Shown here one piece after another: positions 61,451 through 64,000 of a stretch of DNA of 64,000 bases. The position numbers and the translations under genes were made by a program. Origin of the DNA: Streptomyces sp. NL15-2K (GTDB lineage: Bacteria > Actinomycetota > Actinomycetes > Streptomycetales > Streptomycetaceae). Every line of letters begins with the position of its first letter. The first letter of the stretch is position 1. The notes beneath the pieces are model-generated. The model had not been told where the DNA came from. It worked only from the letters and a program-made list of their open reading frames with translations, and searched no databases. The DNA lies in the NCBI RefSeq assembly GCF_030551255.1, contig NZ_CP130630.1, forward strand, positions 6,863,501 through 6,927,500, written 5' to 3'.

Positions 61451-62440
61451 TCACAACTTGCGCAGGCTCAGGCGCTGCACCTTGTGGTCGGCGCCCTTGC
61501 GGAGGATGAGGGTGGCGCGGCCGCGGGTGGGGGCGATGTTCTCCACCAGGTTGGGCCGGTTGATGGTGCGCCACAGTGTGCGGGCGTAGTCGAGGGCTTC
61601 CTCTTCGGACACCTGCGTGTACTTGCGGAAGTACGAGGACGGGTTCTGGAAGGCGGTCGCGCGCAGTTTGCGGAAGCGGCTGAGGTACCAGCGCTCGATG
61701 TCCTCGGCGCTCGCGTCGACGTACACGCTGAAGTCGAAGTAGTCGGCGAGGCCGACGCGGGTGCGGCCGTCCTTGCCGGGGAGCGCGGGCTGGAGCACGT
61801 TCAGGCCCTCGACGATCAGGATGTCGGGGCGGCGGACCGTGAGCTTCTGGCCGGGGACGATGTCGTAGATGAGGTGGGAGTAGACGGGGGCCGTCACCTC
61901 GTCCTTGCCGGCCTTGATGTCGGCGACGAAGCGGGTGAGCGCGCGGCGGTCGTAGGACTCGGGGAAACCTTTCCGCGACATCAGTCCGCGGGCCTGAAGC
62001 TCCTTGGTGGGGAGCAGGAAGCCGTCGGTCGTCACCAGTTCGACGCGCGGGTGTTCGGGCCAGCGGGAGAGCAGCGCCTGGAGGAGGCGGGCCACCGTGG
62101 ACTTTCCTACGGCGACCGAGCCGGCGACGCCGATGACGAACGGGGTGCCGGACTGGGAGCCCTGTTCGCCGAGGAAGGTGTTCAGGGCGCCTCTGAGTCC
62201 GTCCGTGGCGCCGATGTACAGGTTGAGGAGCCGGGACAGCGGGAGGTAGATGTCCCGCACCTCGTCGAGGTCGATGACATCGCCGAGGCCGCGCAGCTTC
62301 TCGAGCTCCTCGGCGGTGAGCGGCAGCGGCGTCTTGTCGCGCAGCGCGCTCCACTCGGCTCGGGTGAGGTCGACGAAGGGAGTCGCCTCCGGCTTGGGCC
62401 GGTGGGCGCTCCGGGGTATCGAGGAGACCGGAGAGATCAC
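61451..62440 (-). CDS. coaA: Pantothenate kinase, type I
   Basis: 329 aa from GTG. It is the first step of coenzyme A synthesis, usually feedback-inhibited by CoA. P-loop [33 protein letters not shown] and the C-terminal [20 protein letters not shown] are the full type I (E. coli-like) pattern. It starts about 180 bp from the divergent ABC gene and its stop lies 16 bp before the DUF389 start, in the same direction. Confidence 0.96.
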   Translation of the reverse strand: MISPVSSIPRSAHRPKPEATPFVDLTRAEWSALRDKTPLPLTAEELEKLRGLGDVIDLDEVRDIYLPLSRLLNLYIGATDGLRGALNTFLGEQGSQSGTPFVIGVAGSVAVGKSTVARLLQALLSRWPEHPRVELVTTDGFLLPTKELQARGLMSRKGFPESYDRRALTRFVADIKAGKDEVTAPVYSHLIYDIVPGQKLTVRRPDILIVEGLNVLQPALPGKDGRTRVGLADYFDFSVYVDASAEDIERWYLSRFRKLRATAFQNPSSYFRKYTQVSEEEALDYARTLWRTINRPNLVENIAPTRGRATLILRKGADHKVQRLSLRKL

Positions 62441-62621
62441 AGTCCATTGTTAACGCCGTTTGAACGGGATGGTGGGTGGGGTCCGTCACGCCGGGTTGGT
62501 GGGGATCAACCGTCTGCTTTCGGGAGAAAACCGGGCAACACGGGGAATGTCAGTGCCGTGCGTCACAGTTGTGGGAGAGGTGGGCCCAGGCCGGGGTCCA
62601 TCAACGCCGAGGGGGTGACCC

Positions 62622-63632
62622 ATGACGTATGCGATCGAGGCGGAAGGCCTGGTCAAGCGGTTCAAGGACACCGAGGCGCTGGCAGGGGTCGACCTGGCGG
62701 CCCGTAGGGGCTCGGTGCTCGGGCTGCTGGGGCCCAACGGCGCGGGGAAGACGACCGCGGTGCGGATCTTCGCGACGCTGCTCCGGCCCGACGCCGGCAG
62801 AGCCCGCGTGGCCGGACACGATGTGGTCCGGGAGGCCGGGGTCGTACGCGCCATGGTCGGGCTGACCGGGCAGTACGCGGCGGTGGACGAGAACCTGACC
62901 GGCACGGAGAACCTGCTGCTCATCGGCCGGTTGCTCGGTCTGCCGAGGAGGGAGGCCAGGGCGCGGGCGGCCGAGCTGCTGGAGCGTTTTCAGCTGACGG
63001 ACGCGGCCGGGCGGGCCGTGAAGACCTTCTCGGGCGGCATGCGCAGGCGTCTGGACCTCGCGGCCAGCCTGGTGGGCCGGCCCACCATCCTCTTCCTCGA
63101 CGAGCCGACCACCGGCCTCGATCCGCACAGCCGCGGTGAGCTGTGGGACATGCTGCGAGGCCTGGTCGCGGACGGTGCGACCGCCCTGCTGACCACGCAG
63201 TATCTGAACGAGGCCGATGTGCTCGCCGATGACATCGTGGTGATCGACAAGGGCCGGGTGATCGCCGAGGGCACCCCGGACCAGCTGAAGTCCCAGGTCG
63301 GCGGGCAGGTGCTGCAGCTGCGGCCGGTAATGGGGCAGGACCTCGCGCGGGCGCACACGCTGGTGGCGGGGGCCGCCGGTGCTCAGGCCCGGATCGAGGG
63401 CGAGACGGTCACCGCCCCGGTGAAGGACCCCGAGCTGATGCCGGCCGTCGTGCGGGCGCTCGACCGCGAGGGGATCGCGGTGGGCGAGCTCGCCCTGCGC
63501 CGTTCCTCGCTCGACGAGGTCTTCCTCGCCCTGACCGGCCACCGCGCCGAGCCCGGCGCGCCCGAGGGCAACGGCGGCGCGGCCGTCCGGAATGACGACA
63601 GTGAGCTTCAGAAGGCGGTGAGCCGGCCATGA
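62622..63632 (+). CDS. DrrA-type ABC transporter ATP-binding protein
   Basis: 336 aa. Walker A GPNGAGKTT, Q-loop LTGQYAAVDENLTG, signature SGGMRRRLDLAASL, Walker B TILFLDEPTTGLDP and H-loop LTTQYLNEAD are complete. The C-terminal about 90 residues are the regulatory extension of the daunorubicin-resistance (DrrA) group, including RSSLDEVFLALTGH. It would power export of a lipid, antibiotic or glycan with the permease that overlaps its stop (ATGA). Confidence 0.94.
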   Translation: MTYAIEAEGLVKRFKDTEALAGVDLAARRGSVLGLLGPNGAGKTTAVRIFATLLRPDAGRARVAGHDVVREAGVVRAMVGLTGQYAAVDENLTGTENLLLIGRLLGLPRREARARAAELLERFQLTDAAGRAVKTFSGGMRRRLDLAASLVGRPTILFLDEPTTGLDPHSRGELWDMLRGLVADGATALLTTQYLNEADVLADDIVVIDKGRVIAEGTPDQLKSQVGGQVLQLRPVMGQDLARAHTLVAGAAGAQARIEGETVTAPVKDPELMPAVVRALDREGIAVGELALRRSSLDEVFLALTGHRAEPGAPEGNGGAAVRNDDSELQKAVSRP

Positions 63633-64000
63633 CCGCCAGCGCCACGACCATCACGGCCCCGATCACCAAGTCGGGCCGCGTGCGGCCGCTCGACGGGCTG
63701 CGGCAGACCTTCACGATGGCCTGGCGGAGCCTGGTCGCGGTCAAGCACAACCCGCTGGAGCTGGTCGACTACAGCATCACGCCCATCATGTTCGTGTTCC
63801 TCTTCACGTACGTGCTGGGCGGGCAGATGGCCGGATCGCCCGAGGCGTACCTGAAGTACGCGTTGCCCGGGATCATCGTGCAGAACACCCTGTTCATGAC
63901 GATGTACACGGCCATGGCGCTCAACACCGACCTCACCAAGGGCGTCTTCGACCGGCTGCGCAGCCTGCCGATAGCCCGCTCCGCCCCGCTCATCGGCCGG
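63629..64000 (+). CDS. DrrB-type ABC-2 permease, cut by the right edge
   Basis: 124 codons are visible. The start overlaps the DrrA-like stop by 4 nt (ATGA). RVRPLDGLRQTFTMAWRSLV leads to a first membrane helix (PIMFVFLFTYVLGGQM), then PGIIVQNTLFMTMYTAMALN and KGVFDRLRSLPIARSAPLIG, the characteristic coupling segment of DrrB/ABC-2 permeases. The remainder lies outside the window. Confidence 0.92.
   Translation, partial: MTASATTITAPITKSGRVRPLDGLRQTFTMAWRSLVAVKHNPLELVDYSITPIMFVFLFTYVLGGQMAGSPEAYLKYALPGIIVQNTLFMTMYTAMALNTDLTKGVFDRLRSLPIARSAPLIGR

Overview
The window is a high-GC actinobacterial chromosome segment, almost certainly Streptomyces. The evidence is the gene order, the strong G/C bias at third codon positions, frequent GTG and TTG starts, a whiJ-type XRE/DUF397/ATPase locus, DUF1707 and DUF389 proteins, and copies of intergenic repeats common in this genus. 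It carries the core transcription/translation superclusters.

Layout. 0-6 kb: a truncated minus-strand gene at the edge, tRNA-Tyr, a multidrug-type MFS transporter fused to three carboxypeptidase-regulatory-like domains, a small Cys-containing protein, and a minus-strand trio (CodA-like amidohydrolase, NAD(P)-binding protein, NTF2-like protein). 6-11 kb: tRNA-Thr, tRNA-Met, rpmG, a HadA/HadB-like dehydratase pair, murB, and minus-strand adenosine deaminase and aspartate aminotransferase. 11-17.5 kb: tRNA-Trp, secE, nusG, rplK, rplA, two paralogous lipoproteins, and the L10 leader with rplJ-rplL. 17.5-25.5 kb: rpoB and rpoC. 25.5-31.4 kb: a DUF1707 membrane protein, then the str operon (rpsL, rpsG, fusA, tuf). 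31.4-37.3 kb: an accessory block with an acyltransferase, a two-gene toxin/antitoxin-like pair, a winged-helix protein, a whiJ-type locus and an unrecognised membrane protein. 37.4-54.5 kb: the S10, spc and alpha operons (rpsJ to rplQ), including secY, adk, map, infA, rpmJ and rpoA, with rpsD absent. 54.5-64 kb: truA, an anchored secreted-type protein, a GT87-like protein, rplM-rpsI, glmM, DUF389, coaA, and a DrrAB-type ABC exporter cut by the right edge.

How it works together. Most genes build the ribosome (L33, L11, L1, L10, L7/L12, S12, S7, the S10/spc/alpha proteins, L17, L13, S9), RNA polymerase (beta, beta', alpha), translation factors (EF-G, EF-Tu, IF1), the Sec channel (SecE, SecY) and N-terminal processing (Map). 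Cell-wall precursor genes (murB, glmM) and cofactor genes (coaA) are interleaved. Regulation appears to be by TTGACC-type promoters at rpsL, rpsJ and rplM, structured leaders (L10 leader; hairpins before rplN and rpsH), and strong intrinsic-type hairpins.

Most interesting non-housekeeping observations: a 25-nt hairpin element shared by the str and S10 leaders; a CodA-like amidohydrolase lacking several catalytic residues; a TTA (bldA-type) codon at the start of one of two paralogous lipoproteins inside the ribosomal-protein cluster; the MFS/carboxypeptidase-regulatory fusion with a palindrome filling its promoter spacer; and the overlapping two-gene toxin/antitoxin-like module. I did not find a CRISPR array, insertion sequence, prophage or a clearly new multigene system.
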